NCBI RefSeq assembly: GCF_029623395.1
Contig: NZ_JAPYKK010000032.1
Span: 1-53,042, forward strand
DNA length: 53,042 nucleotides
From: Sphingomonas echinoides
Lineage (GTDB): Bacteria; Pseudomonadota; Alphaproteobacteria; Sphingomonadales; Sphingomonadaceae
Reading direction: 5' to 3'
Under the pieces are notes generated by a model. The model did not search any database, was not told the origin of the DNA, and saw only the letters and a program-made list of their open reading frames with translations. How positions within the stretch are numbered: position 1 is the first letter of the stretch; each line of letters opens with the position of its first letter. Both the position numbers and the translations under genes were made by a program. Shown one piece after another: positions 1 to 10,788 of this stretch.

Positions 1-267
1 GATGCGGTCAAGAACCGGCTCGCGGTGCTGGCAGGATCGCGGCTGACGCGCGAGGGCGTGCTGGTGCTGCGCAGCGAAGGCGCGCGGTCGCAATTGCTCA
101 ACCGCGCGGAAGTGCGCGAGCGGCTGATCGACATGATCCGCGAGGCAACGATCGTCCCCAAGCGCCGCCGCCCGACCAAGCCGTCCAAGGCGGCCAAGAC
201 CCGGCGGATGGAGGGGAAGACCAAACGCGGGACGGTCAAATCGCTGCGCGGGCGAGTTACGGATTGA
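1..267 (+). CDS. arfB: Peptidyl-tRNA hydrolase ArfB, C-terminal part (5' end outside window)
   Basis: The frame is open from base 1 and ends at TGA 265-267, giving 88 residues. The segment ending MIREATIVPKRRRPTKPSKA, followed by a Lys/Arg-rich tail, matches the end of ArfB/YaeJ (ICT1) proteins. These hydrolyse peptidyl-tRNA on ribosomes stalled without a stop codon. In that family the basic tail occupies the empty mRNA channel and the catalytic GGQ loop lies in the N-terminal half. The GGQ part is outside the window, so activity cannot be judged. The C-terminal half of a longer RF-I-domain protein is a less likely alternative because the short basic tail is typical of ArfB. Confidence 0.75.
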   Translation, partial: DAVKNRLAVLAGSRLTREGVLVLRSEGARSQLLNRAEVRERLIDMIREATIVPKRRRPTKPSKAAKTRRMEGKTKRGTVKSLRGRVTD

Positions 268-300
268 TTGAGGGCCCTCGACTACCCGAACACCCCCCAA

Positions 301-407
301 CCGTTAGTGCTGAGTAGCGACCGAGGAGCCCCTCTCGGGGCGTATCGAGGGCGCGTATCGAAGCACCATTCCGCACTCAACCCTGTCCTTCGCTACGGGA
401 CGAACGG
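301..407. repeat. Interspersed intergenic repeat with terminal inverted ends
   Basis: The gap between arfB and the RluA-type gene begins with CCGTTAGTGCTGAG (301) and ends with ACGAACGG (400-407), so the tips are near-perfect inverted copies. Inside is a short hairpin, GCCCC-TCTC-GGGGC (328-341), and two copies of a CGTATCGA-type word (341 and about 354). Segments of this style (CCGTTCGTGCTGAG, cgtatcgaag) recur between genes in sphingomonad genomes as far as I recall. Only one copy is visible here. It may also serve as a transcription end for the two converging genes. Confidence 0.45.
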
Positions 408-451
408 AAGGTGTGGAGCAGAGCCATGCCAAAAGACAGAAGCGCTGGCGT

Positions 452-1102
452 TCAGCCCTCGCTGAACCCCGCCGCCAGGAACCGCTCGGGGAGCGGTGCC
501 TTCGCCACGATCGGCTCCTTGCCCGCGCGCGGGATCGTCAGTTCGGCGGCGTGGAGCAAGGTCTGCCCGCCGCCCTTGCCGTACACCGGATCGCCGACCA
601 CCGCCGCGCCAAGCCCTTCGAGCGCATGGACGCGGATCTGGTGGGTGCGCCCGGTTTCGGGAACGAATTCGACGAAGCTGCGCCCGTCCTTGACGTCGAG
701 CACACGCCAGTGCGTCCGCGACGCCTTCCCCTGAGGGCTGCCGACCATCCGCCAGCCCTCCTCGACCGTGCTGACCTTCGCCAGCGCGATGTCGATCAGA
801 CCGCCCTCGCCCTCCACGACGCCGTCGAGCACCGCGAGATAGCGTTTGCGCACCAGCCCCTGTTCGAATGCCTGTTGCAGCTTCGCGTGCGCCTTGGGGT
901 TGCGCGAGAGCAGCAGACAGCCCGACGTATCGCGGTCGAGCCGGTGGACCGGAACCGGCCAGCGCTTGAACCCGAAGGTCAGCCCGTCGAGGTGATTTTC
1001 AAGGCTCAGCGAACCGTCGCGGGGACGGTCGACCGGGAGCCCGGCAGGCTTGTCGATGACGAGCGCCTCGCCGTCGAGGAAGAGAACGTGATTTACCAGC
1101 AT
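452..1102 (-). CDS. RluA-family pseudouridine synthase
   Basis: This 216-residue protein should isomerise specific uridines in rRNA or tRNA. The family signature HRLDRDTSG lies at residues 53-61, with the expected catalytic aspartate at 56. The segment FVPETGRTHQIRVH further on is the conserved C-terminal core motif. No S4 RNA-binding domain is present, as in the short RluA/TruC-like subgroup. I chose ATG 1102 because AAGAGG lies just upstream and the protein then begins directly with the fold (MLVNHVLFLDGEALVIDKPAG); an upstream GTG would add about 20 unlike residues. It converges on arfB. The exact target uridine cannot be read from the sequence. Confidence 0.87.
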   Translation of the reverse strand: MLVNHVLFLDGEALVIDKPAGLPVDRPRDGSLSLENHLDGLTFGFKRWPVPVHRLDRDTSGCLLLSRNPKAHAKLQQAFEQGLVRKRYLAVLDGVVEGEGGLIDIALAKVSTVEEGWRMVGSPQGKASRTHWRVLDVKDGRSFVEFVPETGRTHQIRVHALEGLGAAVVGDPVYGKGGGQTLLHAAELTIPRAGKEPIVAKAPLPERFLAAGFSEG

Positions 1103-1189
1103 GCGCGCCTCTTGCCACCGGAAGCGCGCCCACGCCAGAGCCGCCGCGCCGACCAACCGCAAAGCGGCGGGCGGCGCGGCGGAAACGTG

Positions 1190-3523
1190 TCAGAACTTGC
1201 CCGCCAACGACACGCCGATGATGCGCGGATCGTTGAACACGGCGGCGTTGTAATTCTCGATCACACCCTTGAGGTTCTTCTCGTTGGTGAGGTTGCGGAC
1301 GAACACCGCCAGCTCATACTTGTTGTCCGGCGCGACATAGCCCGCCTTGAGGCCGGCCTCGAACGTTCCGTCCGAGGTGAACTCGGCGGTCTTGTACAGG
1401 ACGAAGCTGGTGTACCCCTGGACGTTGGCATCGCCCGCCAGGAACAGCGACCCGCCGTTGCCGAGCGGCACGTCGTAGCGCGCGGTCGCATTGAACTGAT
1501 ATTTCGGCGCATTCGGCAGCGGATTGCCGTCGATCTGGGCGAAGGTGTTCGCGCCCACCTTGATCGTCGGGTCCTGCACCGTGCAAGTGATGACGCCGCC
1601 CAGGATGCAGACCTGCGCGAAGACGCGCGGGTCGTTGATCTCGGAGTGGAGCACGCTGCCGCCGAGCCCGAGCGTCAACTGGCGCACCGGACGCCACGTC
1701 AGTTCGGCCTCTCCGCCCCACGCCTTCGCCTTGTCCGCGTTGAACAGCACGCCGTTGCCGAAGGAATCGTTGCCGTTCAGCTGGATGTCGCTGACTTCGT
1801 AATAGAATCCGGTCGCGTTGAAGCGCAGCGTGTTGCCGAACAGGTTCGACTTCACGCCCGCCTCATACGACATGATCGTTTCGGAATTGGCAGTGGTGAA
1901 GTCCGCGTTGAACACCGCCGACCGCCCCTGGATCGTCGGCCCACGGAAGCCGCGCGCGACACGGGCGTAGACGCTGACGTTGCTATCGAACTGGTACAGC
2001 GCGCTCGCGTCCCAGCTCGGCTGCGTGTCCGACAGGCGGACGTAACGACGCCCGGTATAGCTCGACACGCCCGCCGCATTGGCGTTGGCTACGAGCAACC
2101 GGGTCGACTTGGTGTCGTTGGTGACGCGCACGCCGCCGGTCAGCGTCAGCTTCGGCACGATCTCGTAGCTGACTTGCCCGAAGCCGGCATAGGACGTGTT
2201 GATGTCGCGCAGCAGCACGCGGTTGTTGGGGTTGGGGCGCGTGCCGTTGAGGTCGGGCTGCGTCAGGAACACCCCGCGCTGGGCGAATTCGGTCACGTCG
2301 CGCGACTCGAAGTACATCCCGCCGATCTGCCACTTGAACCGCCCGGTGCCGTCGTCCGACAGGCGGACTTCCTGCGTCAATTGGTCGAGATCGCGGATCC
2401 GGCCCTGGCTCTCGCCATAGAAGCGCGGGCCGGCAAAGTTGATCGCGGCACCGCCGTCGGTGTCGCCGCGGCTGTAGCCCGAGGTCGTTTCCCACGCGCT
2501 GATCGAGGTCAGCACGACCCCGCCGAAATCGTTCTTGAGGTTCAGCGAGCCGCCATAGGTCTTGTACGCCTGCGGGTTGTTCGCCGCCTCGTCGAGCGCG
2601 ACCGACGCGCGCGGCGCGGCGCTGACGTCGTTCGATCCGCGCTTGAGCGCGCCGCGATGGAAGATCGTCGAGGTGCCGCTGTAATCCCGCGCATGTGCCG
2701 ACAACAGCCCGGTGAAGCCGGTCTCGGGCGGAGTCAGCATCAACTGGACGCGGACGTCGCGTTCATCGAACCCGCCGAGCTTATCCTTGCCGCCGACGGT
2801 GCCGTCCGCGCTGACGCCGGTGTAGGTGTTGTCGACCCAGTTATCGCGGTGCTGGACCAGCCCCGACACGCGGAACGACAGCACGTCCTTGACGATCGGC
2901 CCGCCGATCCCTGCGTCGAGCGTCGCGGTATTGTAGCTGCCGTAGGAGGCCGACGCGCGGCCGTGGAAGTCGTTGGTCGGGCGGTTGGTGTCGAACTTGA
3001 TGATGCCCGCGGTCGTGTTGCGACCGAACAGCGTCCCTTGCGGGCCACGCAGCACTTCGACCTGGCGGACGTCGAACACCGGGTTCGACTTGAGCACGAC
3101 ATGCTCGAGCACGACGTCGTCCTGGATGATCGACACCGGCTGCGACGCGCCGAGATAGAAATCGATGTTGCCCAGGCCACGGATGTAGAAGCGCGGGAAG
3201 ATGCGCCCGGTGGTCGTCTCGGCGTACAGGCCGGGAACGCGGTTGGCGAGTTCGAGCACGTCACCGCCGCCGCTCTGGAACGCGCGCAGATCGTCACCCC
3301 CGACGACGCCGACCGAGATCGGCACCTTCTGCAAATTCTCGGTGCGGCGCTCGGCGGTCACGACGATGTCGCCGAGCCCGTCCTGCGTGGCCGACGCACC
3401 GACCGTCGCCGTAGCCGCCGTGGCGGGATCGCTCGCGGTCTGCGCCAGTGCAGTGCCCGTGGCTAACAAAGCGGAGCCGGCGGCCCCGGCGAGCAACAGC
3501 GATTTGACGACGGTCTTGGTCAC
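1190..3523 (-). CDS. TonB-dependent outer-membrane receptor
   Basis: The 777-residue protein has a signal peptide (about 1-27, ending TALA), a TonB box DIVVTA at 52-57, a plug domain with VEVLRGPQGTLFGRNTTAG, and a long beta-barrel ending in an aromatic residue (VSLAGKF). It should import a scarce ligand using TonB energy. No siderophore synthesis, sigma/anti-sigma or carbohydrate genes flank it, so the ligand is unknown. The start is GTG 3521-3523, preceded by GGGGAAA. The 258 bp to moeA on the other strand hold the divergent promoters, but I could not fix a clear -35/-10 pair there. Plug and barrel are intact. Confidence 0.93.
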   Translation of the reverse strand: MTKTVVKSLLLAGAAGSALLATGTALAQTASDPATAATATVGASATQDGLGDIVVTAERRTENLQKVPISVGVVGGDDLRAFQSGGGDVLELANRVPGLYAETTTGRIFPRFYIRGLGNIDFYLGASQPVSIIQDDVVLEHVVLKSNPVFDVRQVEVLRGPQGTLFGRNTTAGIIKFDTNRPTNDFHGRASASYGSYNTATLDAGIGGPIVKDVLSFRVSGLVQHRDNWVDNTYTGVSADGTVGGKDKLGGFDERDVRVQLMLTPPETGFTGLLSAHARDYSGTSTIFHRGALKRGSNDVSAAPRASVALDEAANNPQAYKTYGGSLNLKNDFGGVVLTSISAWETTSGYSRGDTDGGAAINFAGPRFYGESQGRIRDLDQLTQEVRLSDDGTGRFKWQIGGMYFESRDVTEFAQRGVFLTQPDLNGTRPNPNNRVLLRDINTSYAGFGQVSYEIVPKLTLTGGVRVTNDTKSTRLLVANANAAGVSSYTGRRYVRLSDTQPSWDASALYQFDSNVSVYARVARGFRGPTIQGRSAVFNADFTTANSETIMSYEAGVKSNLFGNTLRFNATGFYYEVSDIQLNGNDSFGNGVLFNADKAKAWGGEAELTWRPVRQLTLGLGGSVLHSEINDPRVFAQVCILGGVITCTVQDPTIKVGANTFAQIDGNPLPNAPKYQFNATARYDVPLGNGGSLFLAGDANVQGYTSFVLYKTAEFTSDGTFEAGLKAGYVAPDNKYELAVFVRNLTNEKNLKGVIENYNAAVFNDPRIIGVSLAGKF

Positions 3524-3781
3524 GACTTTCCCCTTTGATCGAACTCGGCAAGCCGCCGCCCGACGCCGTCGCCCGCACCATCGGTGTCGCGCGCGCTTGG
3601 GTTTTGCTGTGTGGAGGCTTCCGTGACCGGGGCGCTAGACAGCGATTATTGCTGAATTATGACAAAGTTGGACGCTGCACCCGCATCGTTAAAGTCGCTG
3701 ACGGACTGTGGCCGGTCTGCATCACTTATGGCCGATCGTCGGGGGTCGACGGACACTGGTTCAAGACGTTAGGGAACCCAG

Positions 3782-4972
3782 ATGACTCAGCCCCCCGCCC
3801 TGCTCGCCGTTGCCGACGCGCTGTCCCGGCTCCTTGCGCTCGCGCCTGTCATTGCGACGGAAACCGTGCCGTTGCGCGCCGCCGGGGGGCGATGGGCAAC
3901 CAGCGACCTCGCCGCCAATCGGACGCAACCCGCGCGCGACCTGTCGGCGATGGACGGCTACGCCGTTCGCTTCGATGATCTGGGCGGCCCCTTGCGGCTG
4001 ATCGGCGAAAGTGCGGCGGGCAACCCGTTCGACGGCACCCTCGGCGCGGGTGAAACCGTGCGCATCTTCACCGGTGCGGCGCTCCCGCCAGGCGCCGACG
4101 CGGTGCTCGTCCAGGAGGAAGCGGCCCGCGATGGCGATATCGTTCGACGGTCGGGCGACGGGCCGGTGCGTGGTGGCAATATCCGGCGCGCCGGGATCGA
4201 TTTCACCCATAACGATACGCTGATCGCGATGGGCGACCGGCTGACACCAGCACGGATCGCGCTCGCGGCAAGCGGCGGGCACGGCAGCCTGACGGTCGCG
4301 CGCCGGGTGCGCGTCGCGATCGTGGCGAGCGGGGATGAACTCACCCTGCCCGGCGCGCCCTTGAGCGACCGGACCTTGCCGGAATCGAACGGGGTGATGC
4401 TGGCGGCAATGTTGGCCGACCTTCCCGTGGAGATCATCGATCTTGGGATCCTCCCCGATCGGCTCGACACGATCACCGATGCGTTCCGGACGGTCGAAGC
4501 CGATATCCTGGTGACCACCGGCGGCGCATCGGTCGGGGATCACGACCTGATCCGTCCGGCGCTGGCAGCGGCGGGTGGCGCGATCGACTTCTGGCGGATC
4601 GCGCTGCGCCCGGGCAAGCCGATGCTCGCGGGGAAGATCGGCGACATGCTGGTCCTCGGTCTTCCGGGTAACCCGGTGTCGGCCTTCGTCACCGCAACGA
4701 TCTTCCTGAAACCGCTGATCGCCGCGATGGTGGGTGCGCGCGATCCGCACCCCGTTTTCTACCCCGCCATTCTCGGCGCCCCCGTGCGCGAAAACGATCG
4801 GCGGCAGGATTACATGCGCGCGGTTACGCGCGATGGACGCGTCTATGTCGCCGAGCGGCAGGACTCGTCGCTGCTCAAGACGCTTGCCGGGGCGGATTGC
4901 ATGATCGTGCGCGCGCCCTTCGCGCCGGCCGCTGCGGTGGGCGACTCGGTGGAAATCCTGCCGATCGCTTGA
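3782..4972 (+). CDS. moeA: Molybdopterin molybdotransferase MoeA
   Basis: This 396-residue enzyme inserts molybdate into adenylylated molybdopterin, the last step of molybdenum cofactor synthesis. The central MoCF domain shows [11 protein letters not shown] near residue 245 and [12 protein letters not shown] near 293, both conserved in MoeA/gephyrin. The N-terminal part has the substrate-loop segment SAMDGYAVR (about 56-64) and a C-terminal domain IV follows. Length is normal for the family. The start is ATG 3782, with AGGGA about 8 bases upstream. The stop is 13 bases before the lexA SOS box. Other cofactor genes are not nearby. Confidence 0.95.
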   Translation: MTQPPALLAVADALSRLLALAPVIATETVPLRAAGGRWATSDLAANRTQPARDLSAMDGYAVRFDDLGGPLRLIGESAAGNPFDGTLGAGETVRIFTGAALPPGADAVLVQEEAARDGDIVRRSGDGPVRGGNIRRAGIDFTHNDTLIAMGDRLTPARIALAASGGHGSLTVARRVRVAIVASGDELTLPGAPLSDRTLPESNGVMLAAMLADLPVEIIDLGILPDRLDTITDAFRTVEADILVTTGGASVGDHDLIRPALAAAGGAIDFWRIALRPGKPMLAGKIGDMLVLGLPGNPVSAFVTATIFLKPLIAAMVGARDPHPVFYPAILGAPVRENDRRQDYMRAVTRDGRVYVAERQDSSLLKTLAGADCMIVRAPFAPAAAVGDSVEILPIA

Positions 4973-4985
4973 CGCCTGACTTTAT

Positions 4986-5000
4986 GTTCCGTATAGGTTC
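4986..5000. promoter_or_regulatory. LexA (SOS) box upstream of lexA
   Basis: The sequence GTTC-CGTATAG-GTTC is an exact match to the alphaproteobacterial LexA operator, a direct repeat GTTC-N7-GTTC. It lies 28 bases before the lexA ATG (5029), where it would overlap the promoter. This indicates negative autoregulation of lexA. Confidence 0.88.
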
Positions 5001-5028
5001 GTCGTCTGTTCCGACGAAAGGGCCCGGA

Positions 5029-5703
5029 ATGCTAACACGCAAACAGCATGAGTTGATCTGCTTCATCAACGACCGGCTGGAGGAGACGGGAGTCTCGCCC
5101 TCGTTCGAGGAAATGAAGGAAGCGCTCGACCTGAAATCCAAGTCGGGGGTCCACCGCTTGATCAGCGCGCTGGAAGAACGCGCGTTCATCCGCCGCCTCC
5201 CCAATCGGGCGCGCGCGCTCGAAGTGCTCAAGATGCCCGAACGCGGCACGAAGACCCCGGTTCGCGCCACGCCGGAAGCAGCGCCCGCCAACGTCCGCGT
5301 CCTGCCCGCCCCCGCCAACGACGTGATCGAGATCCCGCTGCACGGCCGGATCGCGGCCGGTATGCCGATCGAGGCGTTCGAGGGTGCGTCGATGCTGTCG
5401 GTGCCGGCTGCCCTGCTCGGCGGTGGCGAGCATTATGCGCTCGAAGTCGCAGGGGATTCGATGGTCGAGGCCGGGATTCTCGATGGCGATTATGCGCTGA
5501 TCAAGCGCCAGGACATCGCGCGCGACGGCGAGATCGTCGTGGCGCTGATCGACGACAGCGAAGCGACGCTCAAGTTCTTCCGGCGCGAAGGTGCGATGGT
5601 TCGGCTTGATCCGGCGAACCGGGCGTATGATCCGCAGCGGTACAAACCCGCGCAGGTTCGCGTTCAGGGCAAGCTCGCCGGGTTGCTCCGCCGCTACGAC
5701 TGA
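5029..5703 (+). CDS. lexA: SOS transcriptional repressor LexA
   Basis: The 224-residue protein represses DNA-repair genes and cleaves itself when activated RecA is present. The N-terminal winged helix ([16 protein letters not shown], then [20 protein letters not shown]) is typical of alphaproteobacterial LexA. The cleavage bond is Ala110-Gly111 (GRIAAGMP). The catalytic Ser144 is in AGDSM and Lys182 is in ATLKFF, so autoproteolysis looks intact. ATG 5029 is favoured because it starts at MLTRKQ and leaves the SOS box outside the gene. The linker (about 72-98) is rich in Ala and Pro. The 3' end overlaps convergent comEC by 10 bp. Confidence 0.96.
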   Translation: MLTRKQHELICFINDRLEETGVSPSFEEMKEALDLKSKSGVHRLISALEERAFIRRLPNRARALEVLKMPERGTKTPVRATPEAAPANVRVLPAPANDVIEIPLHGRIAAGMPIEAFEGASMLSVPAALLGGGEHYALEVAGDSMVEAGILDGDYALIKRQDIARDGEIVVALIDDSEATLKFFRREGAMVRLDPANRAYDPQRYKPAQVRVQGKLAGLLRRYD

Positions 5704-7988
5704 TGCTTTTCGGGATGCGCCCGCCGGGACCGGTGCCGGCGGACGCGCGTTTCCCTCTCCATGACGAGGGGCGCGATCCAGGGGTGCGAGTCTTCTGGAT
5801 GGCGCACCGTGAGGACTGCTGGTGACGCCCTCGCGGCTATGGTTGGCCAGACGGTGGACGGCGGGAAGGTGATTGCCACACCGCCGGTTCGCCTGAACGT
5901 CGTACGGTCAAGCCGCAACCAGCGCGGGCTGCAACGGCGCGGAAGCCAGCGATCGCTGATCACGATATCCGCCGCGGCACAAGCGCGGACCAGATCCTCG
6001 AGCGGAACCGTATAGGCGCTGCGTGTTCCCAGCACGGTCCAGCGACGCCCCCCGACCGTGCGGACCGCCATGCACAGGTCGCGACTGCACCGCGCATCGC
6101 GCTGATCCGACCACAGCACGGGCAACCCTGTCACCCCGCCGCCCTGTGCGAGAATGTCTGCGGTATAGTCCCCCGTCCGGTCGCGCAGCAAAGCGACCTC
6201 GCCGCCTTGAGTCCGGATCGCGACGTGACGTCCGTCGCCGGTCACGAGCAGGTCGGGCGCTGGTGTCGAGATCGCCCACCCCGCGCCGATCACGAACGGG
6301 ACGATCCCCAGCCGTCGCCAGCGCGTTCGCCAAAGCGCAATCCACAATCCGCCGATCGCCATTGCGGCATAGGCGCCGTCCGGCATCGCCGGCAGCGGCG
6401 CGACCGATCCCGGGATCGCCGCGGTCGTCCGCGCGATCCACAACAGCAGGTCGAGCGACAGGCGCGTCGCCCACCAGAACGGTGCCCCCAACCCCATCGT
6501 ATCGAATAGCAGCGCGGCCGCTTCCAGCGGCATGACGACGAAAGTCGTCAGCGGTATCGCGCAGATATTGGCGACAGCGCCGTGAACGCCCGCCTTCTGG
6601 AAGTGATACAGCGATATCGGGAGCAGCGCCGCCTCCACGACGAGCCCTGTCATCAGCAGCGACCCGACGCTCCGCGCCACCCGTGTGCGACGCGGTTCCT
6701 CGCGCGGTGCGACCAGCGCGCGGATACCGGGATGATCGTTCCACGCGATGATCGACACGACGGCGGCGAACGATAGCTGAAAGCTCGGTCCGGCCAGCGA
6801 TTCCGGGTAAAGGACCAAAACCACCAGGGCACCCGCAGCGACCAGCCGCAACGTCAATGCCTCGCGCCCGAGCGCAAGGGCAAGCAGCACGCACAAGGCC
6901 GCGACGCACGAGCGGATCGTCGGAACTTCCGCACCCGTCAACATCGTGTACCCGATCGCCACCAGCGCCCCCGCCGCCCCTGCGACGAGAGGCAACCGCC
7001 ATCGCAGCGCCAGCCACGGGGACAGGGCAAGCAACCGGGTGACGAGGATCATCGTCGCCGCGACCGCCGCCGTGATGTGCAACCCGCTTACGGACAAGAG
7101 ATGCGCGAGCCCCGAGCGCCGCATCGCCTCGGTATCCTCCAGCGGAATCGATCCCTGGTCGCCGGTCGCCAATGCCGCAGCAATGCCCCCTGCCCCGCCG
7201 CCCCCGGCTTGCGTCTGGATATGGTCGGACAGGCGCGCGCGGAGCCCCGGCAGGATCCATGGCCGCCCCGGTTCGACGACCGTCACCGGCGCGAACCCCC
7301 GGCCCGTCGCGCCGATGCCGTCGAACCAGGCCGTGCGCGCATAATCATACGCGCCGGGCACTGCCGGTTCGGGCGGCGGCATCAGTCGCGCGGACAAACG
7401 CAACACCGCCCCGGACGCCAGCCCGACGGGGACGTCCGCCGTGGCAAGATTGATCCGCAAATGCCGTGGCAATGCCGGTAGCGGCCGATCCCGTCCGTCA
7501 TCGCGCGGGACAACCGCGAGAGGCGCGAGCCGCAGGCGTACCAGTTCGCGCGCGGGCAGGGGTTCGATGCGCTCGACACGCGCGACGAACGTCGCGATCG
7601 TGGGGCGCAGCAGAACGGCATGCGTCACGCGGTCCGATCGCCACCAGATCAGGCCGATCCCCACCGCCACCGTCAACGCTGCAACGCCAATGCTGCGGGC
7701 AGCCCGCCCGTGCCGCCCCGCCGCCGCACAGCCCAAAGCGATTGTCAGCGAGATCAATATCGCGATCTGCCAGTCCGCGCTGTCGCGAAGGAAAAACCAA
7801 GCGGCTATCCCGCCGCCGAGCATTACCGGAAGCCACAACGGAAGCTGGTCGCGTTCCGCCTCGAGCCATCGTTCGAAGGCACGCGCCAGACAACGCCCAG
7901 CAATGAAAAATTGCGACAGCCGCCATCGCACGCCGATTTGAAGCGCTGGAAAGCGCGTGCTAGGGGCGCTGCAGGCTGATCCGGCCAT
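5694..7988 (-). CDS. comEC: ComEC/Rec2-family DNA-uptake channel protein
   Basis: This is a polytopic membrane protein of about 764 residues. A DUF4131-like N-terminal part with two hydrophobic segments is followed by the Competence domain, with [12 protein letters not shown] near the start of a run of about ten membrane helices. The C-terminal part (from about [14 protein letters not shown]) resembles the shrunken metallo-beta-lactamase-like domain seen in sphingomonad ComEC; the full HxHxDH metal motif is not visible. ComEC carries single-stranded DNA across the inner membrane during transformation. The start is uncertain: ATG 7988 leaves 28 bp to gltX, and later starts are possible. Confidence 0.85.
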   Translation of the reverse strand: MAGSACSAPSTRFPALQIGVRWRLSQFFIAGRCLARAFERWLEAERDQLPLWLPVMLGGGIAAWFFLRDSADWQIAILISLTIALGCAAAGRHGRAARSIGVAALTVAVGIGLIWWRSDRVTHAVLLRPTIATFVARVERIEPLPARELVRLRLAPLAVVPRDDGRDRPLPALPRHLRINLATADVPVGLASGAVLRLSARLMPPPEPAVPGAYDYARTAWFDGIGATGRGFAPVTVVEPGRPWILPGLRARLSDHIQTQAGGGGAGGIAAALATGDQGSIPLEDTEAMRRSGLAHLLSVSGLHITAAVAATMILVTRLLALSPWLALRWRLPLVAGAAGALVAIGYTMLTGAEVPTIRSCVAALCVLLALALGREALTLRLVAAGALVVLVLYPESLAGPSFQLSFAAVVSIIAWNDHPGIRALVAPREEPRRTRVARSVGSLLMTGLVVEAALLPISLYHFQKAGVHGAVANICAIPLTTFVVMPLEAAALLFDTMGLGAPFWWATRLSLDLLLWIARTTAAIPGSVAPLPAMPDGAYAAMAIGGLWIALWRTRWRRLGIVPFVIGAGWAISTPAPDLLVTGDGRHVAIRTQGGEVALLRDRTGDYTADILAQGGGVTGLPVLWSDQRDARCSRDLCMAVRTVGGRRWTVLGTRSAYTVPLEDLVRACAAADIVISDRWLPRRCSPRWLRLDRTTFRRTGGVAITFPPSTVWPTIAARASPAVLTVRHPEDSHPWIAPLVMERETRVRRHRSRRAHPEKHQS

Positions 7989-8016
7989 CGATTTTCTAGT
8001 CTGGGAGTATGCGCGG

Positions 8017-9483
8017 TTGAGCGCAATCACTGAAACCACTGCAGCGACCGACGGCACGCGCACCACGACCCCCGGCACCGAGGTCGTGACGCGCTTCGCG
8101 CCCTCGCCGACCGGCTTCCTGCACATCGGCGGCGCGCGCACCGCGTTGTTCAACTGGCTGTATGCGCGGCATCACGGCGGGCGGTTCCTGCTGCGGATCG
8201 AGGATACCGATCGCGCGCGCTCGACTCAGCCCGCGATCGACGCGATCCTGACCTCTTTGCGCTGGCTCGGGCTCGATTGGGATGGCGATGAAGTGTATCA
8301 GTCGGCGCGCGCCGATCGCCACGCCGAAGTCGCGCATCGCATGGTCGAGCATGGCCACGCCTATCGCTGCTACCTGACGACCGAAGAGCTCGCCGCGATG
8401 CGCGCCGAGGCCGAGGCGGCGAAGAAGCCGCTCCGCGTCCGCAGCCCGTGGCGCGACAAGGCGGCGGAAGCCGACGACAGCCGTCCGTTCGTGGTCCGCC
8501 TCAAGGCGCCGACCGATGGCGCGGTGACGATCGAAGATCGCGTCCAGGGGTCGGTCACGGTGCAGAATGCCGAACTGGACGACCTCGTCCTGCTCCGCTC
8601 GGACGGCACGCCGACCTATATGCTCGCGGTCGTGGTCGACGATCACGACATGGGCGTGACGCACGTGATTCGCGGCGATGATCATCTCAACAACGCGTTC
8701 CGCCAATTGCCCATCATACGGGCAATGGATGCGATCGAGGGCGGCTGGCCCGATCCCGTTTACGCACACATCCCGCTGATCCACGGGTCGGATGGCGCGA
8801 AGCTGTCGAAGCGCCACGGTGCCGTCGGGGTGGAATATTATCGCGACGAGTTGGGCATGCTGCCCGAAGCGCTCGACAATTATCTGCTGCGGCTGGGTTG
8901 GGGCCATGGTGACGACGAAATCATCAGCCGTACCCAAGCCGTCGAATGGTTCGATCTTGCCGGAGTCGGCAAGTCGCCGTCGCGCTTCGACTTCAAGAAG
9001 CTCGAGAATTTGAACGGGCAGTACATCCGTGTTGCGGACGATGAGCGGCTCGCTACGCTGGTAGCGGATCGGCTTGATTTCGTACCGACGGACGAGCAGC
9101 GCGAACTTCTCGGTCGAAGCATGGCGTCGCTCAAGCCGCGCGCCGCCGATCTGCTCGATCTGGCGAACGGCGCGGCCTTCCTGTTTCGGAAACGCCCGCT
9201 GGAAATGGATCGCGATGCCACCGCGCTCGTTTCCGGTGAGGCGCCGAAGCTCCTCGCCCGGCTGCACGCAGCGCTTGACGCGCTCGAAAGCTGGGATACG
9301 GAGAGCCTCGAAACTGCGGTACGGCAGGTTGCCGATGACGCAGGAGTCAAACTCGGCCAGGTCGCGCAACCCCTTCGCGCGGCCCTGACCGGGCGGAAGA
9401 CCTCCCCCGGAATCTTCGATGTGCTCGAGTTGCTCGGGCGCGAAGAAAGTCTTGGTCGGATCGCCGACCAGATGATCGTTTAA
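8017..9483 (+). CDS. gltX: Glutamate--tRNA ligase
   Basis: This class I synthetase charges tRNA-Glu and, in many alphaproteobacteria, also tRNA-Gln. The HIGH-type motif [15 protein letters not shown] and the KMSKS-type motif [10 protein letters not shown] are present, followed by an anticodon-binding C-terminal domain. No in-frame ATG precedes the core. I chose TTG 8017, with GGGAG about 9 bases upstream (488 residues); GTG 7957 is the alternative and would overlap comEC. Its stop is 18 bases from gltA on the same strand. Nearby tRNA-Gln (48733-48807) may be a second substrate if the strain relies on the GatCAB route, which cannot be decided here. Confidence 0.93.
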   Translation: MSAITETTAATDGTRTTTPGTEVVTRFAPSPTGFLHIGGARTALFNWLYARHHGGRFLLRIEDTDRARSTQPAIDAILTSLRWLGLDWDGDEVYQSARADRHAEVAHRMVEHGHAYRCYLTTEELAAMRAEAEAAKKPLRVRSPWRDKAAEADDSRPFVVRLKAPTDGAVTIEDRVQGSVTVQNAELDDLVLLRSDGTPTYMLAVVVDDHDMGVTHVIRGDDHLNNAFRQLPIIRAMDAIEGGWPDPVYAHIPLIHGSDGAKLSKRHGAVGVEYYRDELGMLPEALDNYLLRLGWGHGDDEIISRTQAVEWFDLAGVGKSPSRFDFKKLENLNGQYIRVADDERLATLVADRLDFVPTDEQRELLGRSMASLKPRAADLLDLANGAAFLFRKRPLEMDRDATALVSGEAPKLLARLHAALDALESWDTESLETAVRQVADDAGVKLGQVAQPLRAALTGRKTSPGIFDVLELLGREESLGRIADQMIV

Positions 9484-9501
9484 GGCACGAAAGGACAACC
9501 G

Positions 9502-10788
9502 ATGACCGACACCGCCAAGCTGAGCGCCGCCGGCAAGGACCTCGATTTGAAGGTCATGCACGGCAGCGTCGGTCCCGACGTGATCGATATCCGCAAGCTG
9601 TATGCGCAGACGGGTATGTTCACCTACGATCCGGGCTTCACCTCGACCGCGAGCTGCGACTCCGCGATCACCTATATCGATGGTGACGAAGGCGTGCTGC
9701 TCCACCGCGGCTACCCGATCGGGCAGCTGGCCGAGCAGTCGAGCTTCATGGAGGTCTGCCACCTCCTCCTCAACGGCGAGCTGCCGACCAAGGCGGAACT
9801 CGACAAGTTCAGCTACACGATCAGCCGTCACACGATGCTGCATGAGCAGCTCGCGACCTTCTATCGCGGCTTCCGTCGCGATGCGCATCCGATGGCGATC
9901 ATGTGCGGCGTCGTCGGCGCGCTGTCGGCCTTCTACCAGGATTCGGCGGACATCACCGATCCGCAGCAGCGCATGATCGCGAGCCATCGCCTCATCGCCA
10001 AGATGCCGACGATTGCGGCGATGGCGTATAAGTATTCGATCGGCCAGCCGTTCATGCATCCGCGCAACGACCTGAGCTACACCGGCAACTTCCTGCAGAT
10101 GACGTTCGGCGTGCCCGCTGAGGAATATGTGGTGAACCCGGTGGTCGAAAAGGCGATGGACCGGATCTTCATCCTCCACGCCGATCACGAGCAGAACGCA
10201 TCGACCTCGACGGTGCGTCTTGCAGGGTCTTCGGGTGCGAACCCGTTCGCGTGCATCGCGGCGGGCATCGCCTGCCTGTGGGGCCCGGCGCATGGCGGCG
10301 CCAATGAAGCGGCCCTTAACATGCTGCGCGAGATCGGCACGGTCGACCGCATCCCCGAGTACATCGCGCGCGCCAAGGACAAGAACGATCCGTTCCGCCT
10401 GATGGGCTTCGGTCACCGCGTGTACAAGAACTACGATCCGCGCGCGACCGTGATGCAGCAGACCGTGCGCGAAGTGCTCGGCGAGCTCGGCGTGACCGAT
10501 CCGGTGTTCGACGTCGCGATCGCGCTCGAGGAAATGGCGCTGAGCGACCCGTACTTCATCGAGAAGAAGCTGTTCCCGAACGTCGATTTCTATTCGGGCG
10601 TGATCCTCTCGGCGATCGGTTTCCCGACGACGATGTTCACCGCACTGTTCGCGCTCGCGCGTACCGTCGGCTGGGTCGCGCAGTGGAACGAGATGATCTC
10701 GGATCCGGAGCAGAAGATCGGCCGTCCGCGGCAGCTCTACACCGGCCCGACGCAGCGCGACTATGTTGCGCTGGACGCGCGTAAGTGA
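9502..10788 (+). CDS. gltA: Citrate synthase (type II)
   Basis: The 428-residue enzyme condenses acetyl-CoA with oxaloacetate to citrate, entering the TCA cycle. Conserved active-site segments are [26 protein letters not shown] and [14 protein letters not shown], with the catalytic Asp probably in FPNVDFYSG. The N-terminal beta domain ([13 protein letters not shown]) identifies the hexameric type II enzyme of Gram-negative bacteria, which NADH usually inhibits. The ATG 9502 has AAAGGA about 9 bases upstream. The stop overlaps the start of the following small gene. Confidence 0.97.
   Translation: MTDTAKLSAAGKDLDLKVMHGSVGPDVIDIRKLYAQTGMFTYDPGFTSTASCDSAITYIDGDEGVLLHRGYPIGQLAEQSSFMEVCHLLLNGELPTKAELDKFSYTISRHTMLHEQLATFYRGFRRDAHPMAIMCGVVGALSAFYQDSADITDPQQRMIASHRLIAKMPTIAAMAYKYSIGQPFMHPRNDLSYTGNFLQMTFGVPAEEYVVNPVVEKAMDRIFILHADHEQNASTSTVRLAGSSGANPFACIAAGIACLWGPAHGGANEAALNMLREIGTVDRIPEYIARAKDKNDPFRLMGFGHRVYKNYDPRATVMQQTVREVLGELGVTDPVFDVAIALEEMALSDPYFIEKKLFPNVDFYSGVILSAIGFPTTMFTALFALARTVGWVAQWNEMISDPEQKIGRPRQLYTGPTQRDYVALDARK

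Noticed and set aside
413..3466. A 1017-codon open frame on the plus strand
   Set aside because: It is antisense to the RluA-type gene and the TonB receptor. Its product is Arg/Asp/Ala-rich without any recognisable domain, as expected for a shadow frame in GC-rich DNA.
3524..3781. Possible cobalamin riboswitch upstream of the TonB receptor
   Set aside because: No B12-box-like sequence or suitable long leader structure was visible in the 258 bp.
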